Shown piece by piece: positions 22,560 through 31,189 of a DNA stretch of 64,000 nt. Made by a program: the position numbers and the translations under genes. The DNA comes from Apium graveolens (Eukaryota > Streptophyta > Magnoliopsida > Apiales > Apiaceae). Positions within the stretch are counted from its first letter, which is position 1. Each line of letters starts with the position of its first letter. Below the pieces are notes generated by a model. It was not told the DNA's origin. It did not search any database and saw nothing but the letters and a program-made list of their open reading frames with translations. The DNA lies in NCBI RefSeq assembly GCF_009905375.1, contig NC_133648.1, positions 91,452,631-91,516,630 on the forward strand. The letters run 5' to 3'.

Positions 22560-24100
22560 ACCCGAGACGGTACTCCTATACGACAATTCATGGACCTATC
22601 TAAAAAGAACTTAGACTATTATCCCCAACCACCACCTTAAGGAAACAATGCGGTAGGAAATTCTTTCAGGACCTGTAAGTCTCTAAGCTCTCAGAGTTCT
22701 AAGGAACAGGTTGACCCAGTCGAGGCAAGAGCCTGGCTAAAGGAAATATAGGAATTATTTGAGATTCTAAATGATTGACGAATCACAAAAGACTGTTTTT
22801 ATCACTTACCCTCCTAAAAGAGAGGCCACCTGCTGGTGAAAAACCAAGAAAGGCACGGAGCTAGAGGTTAGAATAAACTGATTTAAGTTCAGTCAATTGT
22901 TTTCGGGAAAGTAATTCCCAAGGTTATGGAGATAGTGTAAAAGCTTTGGAGCTAGAACAAAAGCGGATGAGTATGATGAATTATGAATCTAAGTTATAAA
23001 AGTTATCAAGATTCGTTCTGAGGACACGAATCCAGAATGACGGGATATTTGAAGTGGAAAGAAATATAAAGGCAATAGAGTTTGAGGAATGATAAGGAAG
23101 TTGGGTATGAGGAAACCCTAAAGACTCGTAGCAATAGAAATAGAAAAGTATGTAATCTTCAGGATGAGGGTGATTCACCATGAGTTAAATTGATGGTTGA
23201 AGGCATAAGAGATAAATATATTTTATCCCCTGTAAGTTGGGAGGATTTGAGGAAACCTTGAGATAGTTCGAAGGATAAATATTGAGACGCGGATAGACTG
23301 AGGAGACAAGGAAGTAAGAAATTAGGAAAATTGGATGAAGGAAGTGACCTTCAAGAATGTGAAGTGTAAGACCGGTGGCTTGATACCCAGGAAGGGAGAC
23401 GCCAGGTATGAAAGATATCCCAACATTGAGATGACTGTTGAGATAAACAACAAAAGTAAATAAGGATTTATTAAGAAGAAGTTCCCGTTGAACACGACCA
23501 ATATCTTCCAGATCATCCATGTGATCATTACCAAATCAGGAAAGAAAAGCGGATAACCATTTTTATCTTTTGGAGGCCATGTGGATTGACCTTAACTTGA
23601 ATAAGGATGCTATTGTGAAATTCGGTATAGACTATCGAGGTGGAAATGATTGAATAAGATACCCTTATCAGGGATATATGATTTTATTTATCCATGGAAG
23701 GATGCTTGTACCTTTTTAAAGGTGGAATTAAGGATAGAATATTGGTAACTTAAAACGAATCCTAGGGGAATGCATAAAGGTTGGCATTTCACCCTTAATA
23801 GGGATAGTATGAGTTTTGACAGTATGAATTGGAAAGGATTAAGGTAATAATAACCTTTAAGGATCAGTGGAGAAATTTTTCAGAAGTATATAGACAATGG
23901 TTCTAGTATTAGTAAATGGTATTTTGATATGCCCTGTATATAGGGAATACAGGAGGAACGATTGAAGGATAACCTTAGAGGGTTTACAAGGAGAAAGGAA
24001 ATCTTCGAAATTCTCAAGAATAAAAATGTTAATAAAGGAAATATGACATAATTATAATGATGCCAAGTGGGGCACGTGTTAAACCACGAGAAAGTATGGA
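22560..24100 (+). pseudogene. gag: Gypsy gag remnant (element D)
   Basis: IRQFMDLSKKNLDYYPQP (about 22580), DPVEARAWLKEI with FEIL (about 22707-22770), the KTVFITY...CWW block (about 22790-22840), and VKALELEQKRMSMMNYESKF with LSRFVP (about 22940-23020) mark the retrotransposon gag capsid domain. A possible zinc-knuckle remnant CQVGHVLNH is at about 24062-24088. Numerous stops and frame changes are present. The stretch from about 23110 to 24050 has no block I can name, so the coordinates are generous. Confidence 0.65.
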
Positions 24101-25826
24101 TCGAACCAGTAAAGGTCGAAATTGTTCAGGGCAATTAGGGCCTAGGATAAAAGATGTTCTAAGTATGATTGAGAGTCAGTCTTGACAGTGATTAGCCTCT
24201 AAAGACTGAGGCAATAACTTATGGAAAAATGGTGATATTTTTTTTTACCCATCTGATTTTAAGGAAAACATCTTCACTCAAGCAGTGATCGGAAATAGGG
24301 TAGAAAATTTGTGAAAGTGGTTAAGACGACATTGATTGTAAGGAAATATTACTATCAGGAAAGGCCAAAGAGGTGGCCGACACTTTAAATGTAAGAGGAT
24401 AATTATAGGCGCTCGTGCGAGAGGGATACAGTGATGATGGTCAAAGCTGTGATGGTTGTATTTTGGGTTGGAAGATTGTCATTCCTTCTGATGACTGTGC
24501 AATACCCAACCGTAATAGTAGTTAGTAAAGGTTTAATTCGTGTAATCGCCATGAGCGGGCTATCTATCTCAGAAGATACTATCTTGAGATAAGCCAGGAC
24601 CATATTTCAAAAAGGACTAAACAAACCTTTGAGTTAAGTCTTCTATTGAAGGCATATGATTAAGAATGGTATTAACCTGCTATCGTTGCTTTGAGCGAAA
24701 CTCTTCTGCAAATTTTATCCGCTTCATGTCATGTATGTATGTCAGAATCAGGAGTGTACTCCATGAATCATGAATGGTGATTATGTTACCTCCTTAGAAG
24801 GATTTGATACGACATGTATGGACTCCGTATGGTTAGCTATTAAGACTTCATGGAAAATGAATGACTACAGTAGGTCAGTGGTGGACCATGGTAAGGCAGC
24901 AATGATTATGCGAGTATTGAGCTGATTACAACCGTGAGAGTTGTATTGGAATGGGTGTTGAGATTGAGTACCACTAATCGGGTCGTGGTAGTGTATAAGT
25001 TATCATTGATAGACTAATTAAGTAGAGTATCTACCTATTGTATATTTATTCTTTCTTATCAATAGAGAGTCGTATTATTATACGAGGAAGGTTGCGGTGC
25101 AAGCATAGAACTCTAGTAACGATGATGTCTAGAATGAGATCCCAGGTTCGATTTTCGAAATCGAGGGAGTTTCAAAGGTGATTGTGTATAAGCTCGAGGA
25201 AGAGCATGGGTCCATAGAATGATGGACGGAATAGCAAATATTTAGGCATGTGAAATACGATGCTATAATACTTGATGTTGATATAAATACATATATGTTT
25301 TGTTCTCCTATGACAAACCTCTATAGTTTAGAGGTAGATTCCAAGCCAGATATTTTATGGAAATATATTTTTATATATATACAATTCTCTTCAGTTCGTT
25401 CTTTTCTCTTCTTTTCATTTCAAGTAAGCTGAGAAGAACAACCCTTCCAGAAGGGGAGGTATTGCCGAATGACTATCTATCTTTGTGATAGAAGCCTAGT
25501 AGGATACCATCTATTGTTTAGTTGCTTGTCAAGTACTAAAGGCTGGCCACCTTCTGTACTAACTATGCGATATAACAAGTGTTCATGATCATAGTGATCT
25601 CTCAACAAATTCCTTTACTTCTATTTGATTGATCAAATTTTGTAAAATAGAAACAACTGGAAAAGGAGTAATAAAGTGGTGGTAGTATGCAGAATGGAAA
25701 CACATTCGTGATACTATGGTTGACGTGGTTATTAAAAGGTTATAGAACGCTAACGAGCAAAAGTATAACCAGTATAATATTAGGAACGGAAGGTGATAGC
25801 GATTACGAACTGGAAAAGAATGGGTA
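24101..25826. other. Unassigned part of the D body
   Basis: Protease and RT should lie in this part of a gypsy element. I see no DTG protease, no RT palm motif and no long frame on either strand. The short frames present have no recognisable similarity. The segment may be decayed pol or foreign filler. Confidence 0.4.
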
Positions 25827-26608
25827 TTGAGAAGTAAAAGCTATAATGTTAGAAGCTATGATGAGAGTCTGTGTAATAGACTTGAAAGAATTTGGAATGA
25901 TCACTTAACGCGGATTAAGTTATCTTACGACAATAGATCATATGTCATTATTGAGATGTCGCCTTATGAGATCCTTGAGGGAAGACACTGTCGATCTCCC
26001 TTATGTTAGGATGAAGTTGTAGAGCGCAAGATGCTCGGACCCGCAGTAGTCCAAAGGACCAGGGATATAATAGATCTAATCAAAGGACGGATGGTAGTAA
26101 CCCCAGATGGACATAAGAGGTATGCTGATTTGACTCAAAAAGGGCAAAGAGTATGAAATAGAGGGCCTAGTAATGTTATAGGTATTCCCTTGGAAACCCT
26201 TGGAAAGGATTGATGAGGTTCGGAAAGAAAGGAAAGCTAAGTCTACAATTTGTTGGACCCTTGGATATATTAAGACGTTTGGGAAGTTAGCATATGAGCT
26301 AGCCCTAACCCCGAACATGTAGCAGGTCGTAACGTGTTTCACGTATCAATGTTAAGGAAGTGTAATTCAGATGCCAGATAAATAGAGGCATATGAGCGCA
26401 TAGATATGCAACCCGACGTAAACTAGATGGAGAAACCAGGAAGGGTTATAGAGTGAAAAGGAACAAGTGCTTAGGAGAAGGATTATCAAACTAGGCAGAG
26501 TTGGTGGTAGGACCACAATGGGGAAAAATTGACTAGAGAGTTAGAAGGCACAATGCTAGAAAAGCATCCCCAACTGTTTTCTATCTGATTCCGGGACGGA
26601 ATCCTTTT
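25827..26608 (+). pseudogene. pol: Gypsy integrase C-terminal remnant (element D)
   Basis: RLERIWNDHLTRIKLSYDN (about 25880-25935), MSPYEILEGRHCRSPLC (about 25955-26007), VVQRTRDIIDLIKGRMV (about 26047-26098) and KLAYELALTPNM (about 26285-26320) match the end of a gypsy integrase in order. The following MLRK and tail blocks are recognisable but broken. The first 60 codons are open and then stops accumulate. This is the normal 3' end of pol, directly before the purine tract. Confidence 0.82.
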
Positions 26609-26620
26609 AAGGAGGGGAGA
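26609..26620 (+). other. Polypurine tract of element D
   Basis: AAGGAGGGGAGA lies just before the 3' LTR (one C, then TGCAATAACC). It fixes the plus orientation of D. Confidence 0.85.
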
Positions 26621-26621
26621 C

Positions 26622-27641
26622 TGCAATAACCCCAATTTTTGGAAATTTTTTGAAACCCTTATGAATAGTGTTTTTGCTGAATGAGAAAAATTTTCATGCC
26701 ACGCTATGTAGGGGTTCTGTTATTGATCTTATGGGATATTATTAGTACTCTATGTGGTATATAAGTGTATGTAAAGATCGTCAGAATCCAATTCCGAACA
26801 CTTTGATTTTTCCCGGAAATCCAATAGATACGGAAAGAATTGAGTATAAGGTAACAGGATAAAAAGGATTTAAATTAAAGCATTATAAGAGAGGATCATA
26901 AAAGGAATACAATATATTGAGAAAGGTTAAGGGAACCTAAGTAATAAGATCCCGGGTATGATCCCTCAAACGATAAACGAGAACGAAAGTTAAGCGAACC
27001 GTATATCAGATCAGCGGTCATTAGGAAAACAATTAGGAAGTTAATCAAAGGGATTAGAGTGAGTGATGTCACCCAACCAATGAGAGGAGGACAAAGAGGG
27101 AAGGGATGACATCACAACATGACACAAGCATGACATGGGAAGGAAGGAGGTGTGGTTGAATGAGAACCACGCAAACTCAAGGGCAACAAGGTAATTAACT
27201 AAAAACAACACAAAAATCAACCAACCAAGCAAACATTTCATTTTTTCATCAAACAAAACACAAAAATCTCTTTCTTCCGAAGCTAGCTCTCGGCCCATTT
27301 CTTAAAAATTGAAGATCCAAGCTCCACCACTTACTATTTAGCAAGGTAATTATCTAAGCTTCCCCATGGATAGTTACATACTTCCTATAAGTTTAAGCTT
27401 CTAATTCCAAGCCAATCTTTTTCTATAAATCATGGAAGAAGATGGTGAATAGTGTTTTTCAAGAAATAAAATTTGTGTTCTTGAAGTTTTGTTTAGATTA
27501 AGCTTGGATAAGGACTTTAAGGGTGATTCCAAGCCATTCTCTTGATTCTCCATTCTCCAAGGAAGGTATAACTTCTCAAACCCTTAGTATTAAGTTTTGT
27601 TGGTTTGGATTTCATAATGTTAGATGATGGGTTAGTGTAAT
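26622..27641 (+). repeat. 3' LTR of element D, left part
   Basis: Bases from TGCAATAACCCC onward match 16969-17985 closely, and the match is interrupted at the E insertion site. The last five bases (27637-27641, GTAAT) are the left target duplication of E. Confidence 0.93.
27637..27641. repeat. Left target-site duplication of element E
   Basis: GTAAT here is repeated at 40848-40852 right after the E 3' LTR. The uninterrupted site TTAGTGTAATGAGTGTG can be read in the D 5' LTR near 17971-17987, which proves that E inserted into a D LTR. Confidence 0.97.
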
Positions 27642-27716
27642 TGTTAGGAATATATGTGCATTAGTTTGATGATATGTTTAACAAAACACTTAAGTAGAAA
27701 TCTAGTGTTTGTAGCC

Positions 27717-28100
27717 TCAACGGATAAGACCATTTTGGCTATCCGTTGATGGTGTAGCTTTACTTAGAAATAAGTCTAGTGTTGCAGCACATTTCAGTCT
27801 CTGAATTTGAGATATAGATTCTTAAATGTTGAGGGAAATTATAAGTCATGTTGACTACTAGAGGATATGCAGATAGGAAGGCCAATTGTAAGTATTTCAT
27901 GCCTTGTAATCTTGTATAAATGAAATGGTGTCAACGGATAACTTAAAGACCTTCAACGGATGAGAAACAAAGCTTCAACGGATGTCTCTAAAGCTTCAAC
28001 GGATAACATCCTTCAACGGATGAGTGCATCAACGGATAGAGCTTCAACTGCTAACACATCAACGGATAAAGCCATCAACGGATGAAGGCTTCAACGGATG
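27717..28100 (+). repeat. TCAACGGAT motif cluster in E 5' LTR
   Basis: Ten copies of CAACGGAT(A/G) in one orientation and one ATCCGTTGA in the other are found here, with spacings of about 15-28 bp in the dense part (27931-28100) and an outlying inverted pair at 27717/27741. The 3' LTR has the same array (39865-40248) with one copy mutated to CAATGGAT. The spacers differ, so it is not a satellite or CRISPR array. Confidence 0.9.
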
Positions 28101-28330
28101 TTCTGTTAAATAGCAGTTGACAAGTGGTAGTTGTACCTACAAACAGAGGCACATGGGTTGACAGAGACAACTGAGATGTGGTAGCCTATTTCAGGAACAT
28201 CAGAAAAAGCAGCCGTTCTACTCTAGTATAAAGAGGCAATAGTCAACAATGCACTGGAGTAAAATGGAGAAGAAACAAGTGGAGAACTTATTTTATTATT
28301 GTACTTTTTATCTTTGTCTTCACTTGTAAA

Positions 28331-28350
28331 CTTGGTGATATATAAACCAA
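28331..28350 (+). promoter_or_regulatory. LTR E TATA box in an inverted repeat
   Basis: CTTGGT, TATATAAA (28339-28346) and ACCAAG form a small stem with the TATA box in or near the loop, as in LTRs A and C. An alternative TATA (TATAAAG, 28227-28233) lies upstream, so which one is used is not decided by sequence. Confidence 0.5.
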
Positions 28351-28702
28351 GTAGCAGCTAGTAATTAGAAGAGAATTTTTCCAAAGCTGTTTAGAAAAAT
28401 CTTGAGAGAAAAATTATCTAGTTTGTACTAGGACGCAGCTGTGATCAACTTCTTGAATCACAGATTTTCTGAAATACCATCTCTGGTGGAACAACAATCC
28501 ACCAGAAAAGTTTTTAAGGTCTGTTGTGTTCTTTACATTAGTGCTTGAATATATATATGTCTGTATTAGCTTAAAGCAATTCACACACTTGTTTATCTTG
28601 AACACAAAGCCTTTAAAACTGCTCAAAACTTGAAAATTTTTTGAGATTTACATTCAACCCCCCTTCTGTAAATCTCATTGTTAGTCCACTAGGAATAACA
28701 AT

Positions 28703-28714
28703 TGGTATCAGAGC
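28703..28714 (+). other. Primer-binding site of element E (initiator tRNA-Met)
   Basis: TGGTATCAGAGC starts after two bases (AT) beyond the LTR end. Confidence 0.95.
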
Positions 28715-28761
28715 AAGCTCTTGACACACAAAGAGTTTAAAGATCTTGGAAACTAACAAAG

Positions 28762-31176
28762 ATGAGTAAGAAGGATATTGGAGTAAAAATCCCAGTTCTT
28801 GACAAAGACAATTATCACCATTGGAAGGTGAAAATGCACCTTCATCTACTCTCCCAAGATGAAGGTTATGAAAACTGCATTGAGAATGGTCCTCATATTC
28901 CCCACAAAGTAGCCACAGTTGCTACGGCCACAATTGCTGTTGGTCAATCCATTCCAAAACCTAGAGCAGAATGGACAATGGAAGACACAGAAGAAGTCCA
29001 CAAGGATAAGAAGGCTATGAACATTTTGTTTAATGGTCTTGACAAGGATATGTTTGATAATGTGATAAATTGTACAACTGCCAAAGAGGTTTGGGACACA
29101 GTTCAGCTACTGTGTGAAGGTACAGAACAAGTAAAAGAAAACAAAATGCAGCTTCTCATTCAACAGTATGAGTATTTTCATTTTGAAGAAAATGAATCTT
29201 TAAATGACACATTCAATAGATTCCAAAAGCTGTTGAATGGACTGAAGCTGTATGGTAGAGTGTACCAGGTGAAGGATTCAAATCTTAAATTTTTAAGATC
29301 CTTGCCAAAGGAATGGAAACCCATGACTGTCTCCTTGAGAAACTCTCAAGATTATAAGGACTTCACTCTTGAAAGATTATATGGAATCTTGAAGACTTAT
29401 GAACTAGAGCTGGAACAGGATGAGGTATTGGAGAAGGGAAGAAAGAAAGGAGGTTCAGTTGCCTTGGTAGCTGAAAATGAGAAAGAATGCAGACAAGAAA
29501 CTGTGAGATCTACATCAAACTCCAAAGATGGCACAAGCAAATCAGAATCAAGCAAGGGTAAGGAGCAAGTTGCTGAGAATGAAGACAACTCCAGCCAAGA
29601 TGACTATGATGGTATTGATGAGCACCTTGCATTTCTATCCAGGATATTTGCAAAGATGAAATTTAGGAAAAACACTAGAGCCACTAAACCTCATAAGAAC
29701 ATGGTGGACAAATCCAAGTTCAAGTGTTTCAATTGTGGTATAAGTGGACACTTTGCAAGTGAGTGCAGAAAGCCAACTTCTGAAAAGAAGAAATTTGACC
29801 AAGTAGATTACAAAAAGAAATATTTTGATCTGCTCAAGCAAAATGAGAGGGCTTTCATTACTCAAGAAAAAGACTGGGCAGCTGATGGAGAAGAAGAGGA
29901 TGAAGATGTGGAATATGTCAACTTGGCTCTCATGGCTGATTCTGAGGAAAATGAAGTTAGTTCATCAAGCAACCAGGTAATCACTACTGATTTAACACAG
30001 CTTACTAAAGAAGAGTGCAATGATGCTTTTAATGACATGTCTACTGAATTGTATCATTTGCGTGTGTCTCTTAAATCTCTTGCTAAAGAAAATAGTAGGA
30101 TTAAAGAGAATAATCTGTTTTTAAGTAATAGAAATGCTGTGTTAGAAGATAAGTTGATTGACCTAGAGAAAACTAAGCTACATTGTATATCTGTTGAAAA
30201 TGAACTAGCTGAATCTGTTAAGAAAGTAGAAATACTTTCTAATCAATTAGAAAGAGAGCAAGAGGTGATTAAAGCCTGGAAGACATCTAGGGATGTTAGT
30301 GCTCAAATTGTCAAGGTCCAAGGAATTGAATCATTTTGTGAGACTGCCTGGGATAAAAACAAAAAGAAAATGGAATTAATTGATGGGCTGTCAACGGATG
30401 TGGAATCAACGGATGATGAAAATTATCCATTGAAGGAAGAAAAGGAGCATCCGTTGAAGGTTCCTCAATTAAAACATGCAGATGTTTCTAAAAGTGAAAA
30501 TCTAAAGAAACTCAACAAAAAGTTTGGTTCAACTTCCAAGAACTTTGTCAAAGAAGAAGCAAGCACATCCAAAGATTTCAGTAAGGTGAATATAGGACAC
30601 ATGACCTTAGAACAGTTAAAGAATAGGCTCAAAGTGGTTGAGGATAAAAAGGAAACTAAAAGGAAATCTAATAGAAATGGGAAGGTAGGGGTTAACAAAC
30701 ATAACAATTACACACCTGATAAGTATGCTCCTAGAAAAAGCTGTGTGCATTGTAGTAGTGTTAATCATCTATCTGCTAATTGCAAATCTATTAAGAAAAC
30801 TCCCATACCTGTGCCCTCTTCCATGCCTAATATGTCTGCATCACCTCTGCATGCTATGCCTGTTATGTCTCAACAGAATCCTTATGCAAATTTTGCAAAC
30901 ATGCCATATTTTAACAATCCTTATCTTGCTGCATTTAGTATGCCTCAAATGCCATACAATATGCCAATATGGAATAACATGCTTGCACAATCCATGCCTT
31001 ATCAAATTCCAAATGTGCTAAATGATTCTATGACTAACCCTACACCTCAACCAACTACATCTAAGATCAAGGTTGACTCAAAGTTACCTAAGTCTAAAGA
31101 TGCAGGAGGAATGAAGTCTAGGAGAAAGGCTAACAAGAATGGACCCAAGGAAACTTGGGTACCAAAATCAACTTGA
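28762..31176 (+). CDS. gag: Gag polyprotein of element E, intact (804 aa)
   Basis: Gag forms the cytoplasmic particle and binds the element RNA. The frame is open from ATG 28762 (MSKKDIGVKIPVLDKDNYHHW) to TGA 31174-31176. Residues 1 to about 230 form the copia-type gag/UBN2 region. A CCHC knuckle CFNCGISGHFASEC lies at residues 322-335. A long coiled coil spans about 425-510, a second CCHC-like knuckle CVHCSSVNHLSANC spans 661-674, and a Met/Pro/Asn-rich tail spans about 685-770. The C-terminus is basic (ETWVPKST). It is much longer than a typical copia gag (about 300 residues), as expected for Sireviruses. Residues about 544-566 are encoded by the TCAACGGAT motif cluster. It is followed by pol in a different frame. 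Confidence 0.95.
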   Translation: MSKKDIGVKIPVLDKDNYHHWKVKMHLHLLSQDEGYENCIENGPHIPHKVATVATATIAVGQSIPKPRAEWTMEDTEEVHKDKKAMNILFNGLDKDMFDNVINCTTAKEVWDTVQLLCEGTEQVKENKMQLLIQQYEYFHFEENESLNDTFNRFQKLLNGLKLYGRVYQVKDSNLKFLRSLPKEWKPMTVSLRNSQDYKDFTLERLYGILKTYELELEQDEVLEKGRKKGGSVALVAENEKECRQETVRSTSNSKDGTSKSESSKGKEQVAENEDNSSQDDYDGIDEHLAFLSRIFAKMKFRKNTRATKPHKNMVDKSKFKCFNCGISGHFASECRKPTSEKKKFDQVDYKKKYFDLLKQNERAFITQEKDWAADGEEEDEDVEYVNLALMADSEENEVSSSSNQVITTDLTQLTKEECNDAFNDMSTELYHLRVSLKSLAKENSRIKENNLFLSNRNAVLEDKLIDLEKTKLHCISVENELAESVKKVEILSNQLEREQEVIKAWKTSRDVSAQIVKVQGIESFCETAWDKNKKKMELIDGLSTDVESTDDENYPLKEEKEHPLKVPQLKHADVSKSENLKKLNKKFGSTSKNFVKEEASTSKDFSKVNIGHMTLEQLKNRLKVVEDKKETKRKSNRNGKVGVNKHNNYTPDKYAPRKSCVHCSSVNHLSANCKSIKKTPIPVPSSMPNMSASPLHAMPVMSQQNPYANFANMPYFNNPYLAAFSMPQMPYNMPIWNNMLAQSMPYQIPNVLNDSMTNPTPQPTTSKIKVDSKLPKSKDAGGMKSRRKANKNGPKETWVPKST
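30391..30458 (+). repeat. Motif cluster inside gag of E
   Basis: Two TCAACGGATG copies (30391-30400 and 30406-30415), a weak ATCCATTGAA and one CATCCGTTGAAG fall within 68 bp. The forward copies are read as Ser-Thr-Asp and the reverse copies as His/Tyr-Pro-Leu in a hydrophilic stretch. Confidence 0.8.
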
Positions 31177-31189
31177 TTGATTTTATGGT

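Larger units (their letters stand above)
27642..28700 (+). repeat. 5' LTR of element E (1059 bp)
   Basis: The LTR runs from TGTTAGGAATAT to GGAATAACA. It contains the TCAACGGAT cluster (27717-28100), TATAAAG at 28227-28233, a TATATAAA inside a CTTGGT/ACCAAG inverted repeat (28331-28350), and a C-rich end CAACCCCCCTTCTG common to the LTRs of A, C and F. Antisense frames in it are not genes. Confidence 0.97.

Noticed and set aside
23185..23534. Overlapping minus-strand frames in the D body
   Set aside because: They are antisense to decayed gag/pol with no recognisable domain; they look like chance openings.
27717..28100. CRISPR-like array of repeated TCAACGGAT units
   Set aside because: Units are about 10 bp, spacing is irregular, orientation varies in other clusters, and the context is a plant LTR.
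28414..28626. 70-codon minus-strand frame repeated in both E LTRs (also 40561-40773)
   Set aside because: It is present twice only because the LTRs are duplicated. It runs antisense across the LTR R/U5 region and has no counterpart in LTRs A or C.
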